DNA of 6,001 nt from M30B53 sp964600785 (GTDB lineage: Bacteria; Planctomycetota; Planctomycetia; Pirellulales; UBA1268): NCBI GenBank assembly GCA_964600785.1, contig CAZRKH010000134.1, positions 1 through 6,001 on the forward strand, written 5' to 3'. The first letter of the stretch is position 1. Every line of letters starts with the position of its first letter. Below the pieces are notes generated by a model, which did not search any database, had not been told where the DNA came from, and was given only the letters and a program-made list of their open reading frames with translations. Below, piece by piece: positions 5,782 through 6,001 of this stretch. The position numbers and the translations under genes were made by a program.

Positions 5782-5910
5782 GCCGGCTCGATGCCCTTGG
5801 GGGGGTGACGACGCGGGCCGCACGAGCGACCTGCTCGCGGGGGCGGGAGGGTAGAGGCGGCCGCCGCAGCGATCAAGGCGGAATGCCGGCGGATGAAATA
5901 CGTGAGAAAG
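5782..5910. other. Leader of the exporter gene, no clear signal
   Basis: This GC-rich stretch separates the exporter start from the 19-bp repeats. On the minus strand I see only a weak promoter possibility (a TTGATC whose complement is at about 5870-5875, with no good -10). A NotI-like gcggccgc palindrome lies at 5857-5864. The frame of the exporter continues through part of it up to a GTG at 5823. No other gene is supported. Confidence 0.4.
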
Positions 5911-6001
5911 TAGGCCGGTTGCGCTGCTGTAGGCCGGTTGCGCGGCTGTAGGCCGGTTGCGCGGCTGTAGGCCGGTTGCGCGGCTGTAGGCCGGTTGCGC
6001 T
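5911..6001 (+). repeat. Tandem array of a 19-bp repeat, 4.8 copies to the window edge
   Basis: The units start at 5911, 5930, 5949, 5968 and 5987. Units 2-4 are identical (taggccggttgcgcggctg). The first differs only in its tail (gcgctgctg), and the last is cut by the window end after taggccggttgcgct. The array is contiguous with no spacers, so it is not a CRISPR. The unit is the same as that at 1-46, in the opposite orientation. It lies upstream of the exporter gene, about 130 bases from its start. Whether it belongs to the 3' end of the next gene beyond the window cannot be seen. Confidence 0.9.

Noticed and set aside
5911..6001. CRISPR array
   Set aside because: The 19-bp units abut directly with no unique spacers, and no cas gene is present.

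Overview
The window is GC-rich bacterial DNA and looks chromosomal rather than mobile: no transposase, integrase, phage gene, tRNA, rRNA or CRISPR array is visible. The likely source is a planctomycete, perhaps of the Pirellulales. This is an inference from two things. One is a tail-anchored protein with paired zinc-knuckle motifs of the CPNGH...CPRC kind, a style common in that phylum. The other is the gene organisation, with short co-directional pairs and weak or absent Shine-Dalgarno sites.

Layout from left to right. Positions 1-46 hold two units of a GCCGGTTGC-type repeat on the minus strand, ending in a perfect hairpin. Positions 44-1193 (minus) are a two-gene unit: an assimilatory [4Fe-4S] APS reductase (cysH), then, one base after its stop, a CymR-like Rrf2 regulator. 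Positions 1194-1482 are a divergent control region. It holds a candidate cysH promoter with a small palindrome in its spacer, and a candidate kinase promoter with a perfect 17-bp palindrome near its start point. Positions 1483-2955 (plus) encode a complete rhamnulokinase. Its 3' end overlaps by 17 bp, tail to tail, a minus-strand gene (2939-3526) for a small zinc-ribbon membrane protein of unknown function. Positions 3527-3753 are non-coding and rich in inverted repeats. Positions 3754-5781 (minus) encode a full-length MsbA-like ABC exporter with an unusual charged insertion between its first two membrane helices. Positions 5911-6001 hold 4.8 tandem copies of a 19-bp unit, the same family as at positions 1-46 but in the opposite orientation.

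How the genes relate. Only the first pair makes a clear functional unit: sulfate assimilation by APS reductase, with a regulator of the family that controls cysteine supply in Bacillus. The rhamnulokinase (L-rhamnose breakdown), the zinc-ribbon protein and the exporter look like independent transcription units. I see no convincing new multi-gene system here. The points most worth checking are the cysH/Rrf2 circuit with its candidate operator, the GCCGGTTGC repeat family at both ends, the hairpin cluster at 3563-3641, the insertion in the exporter and the uncharacterised zinc-ribbon protein.
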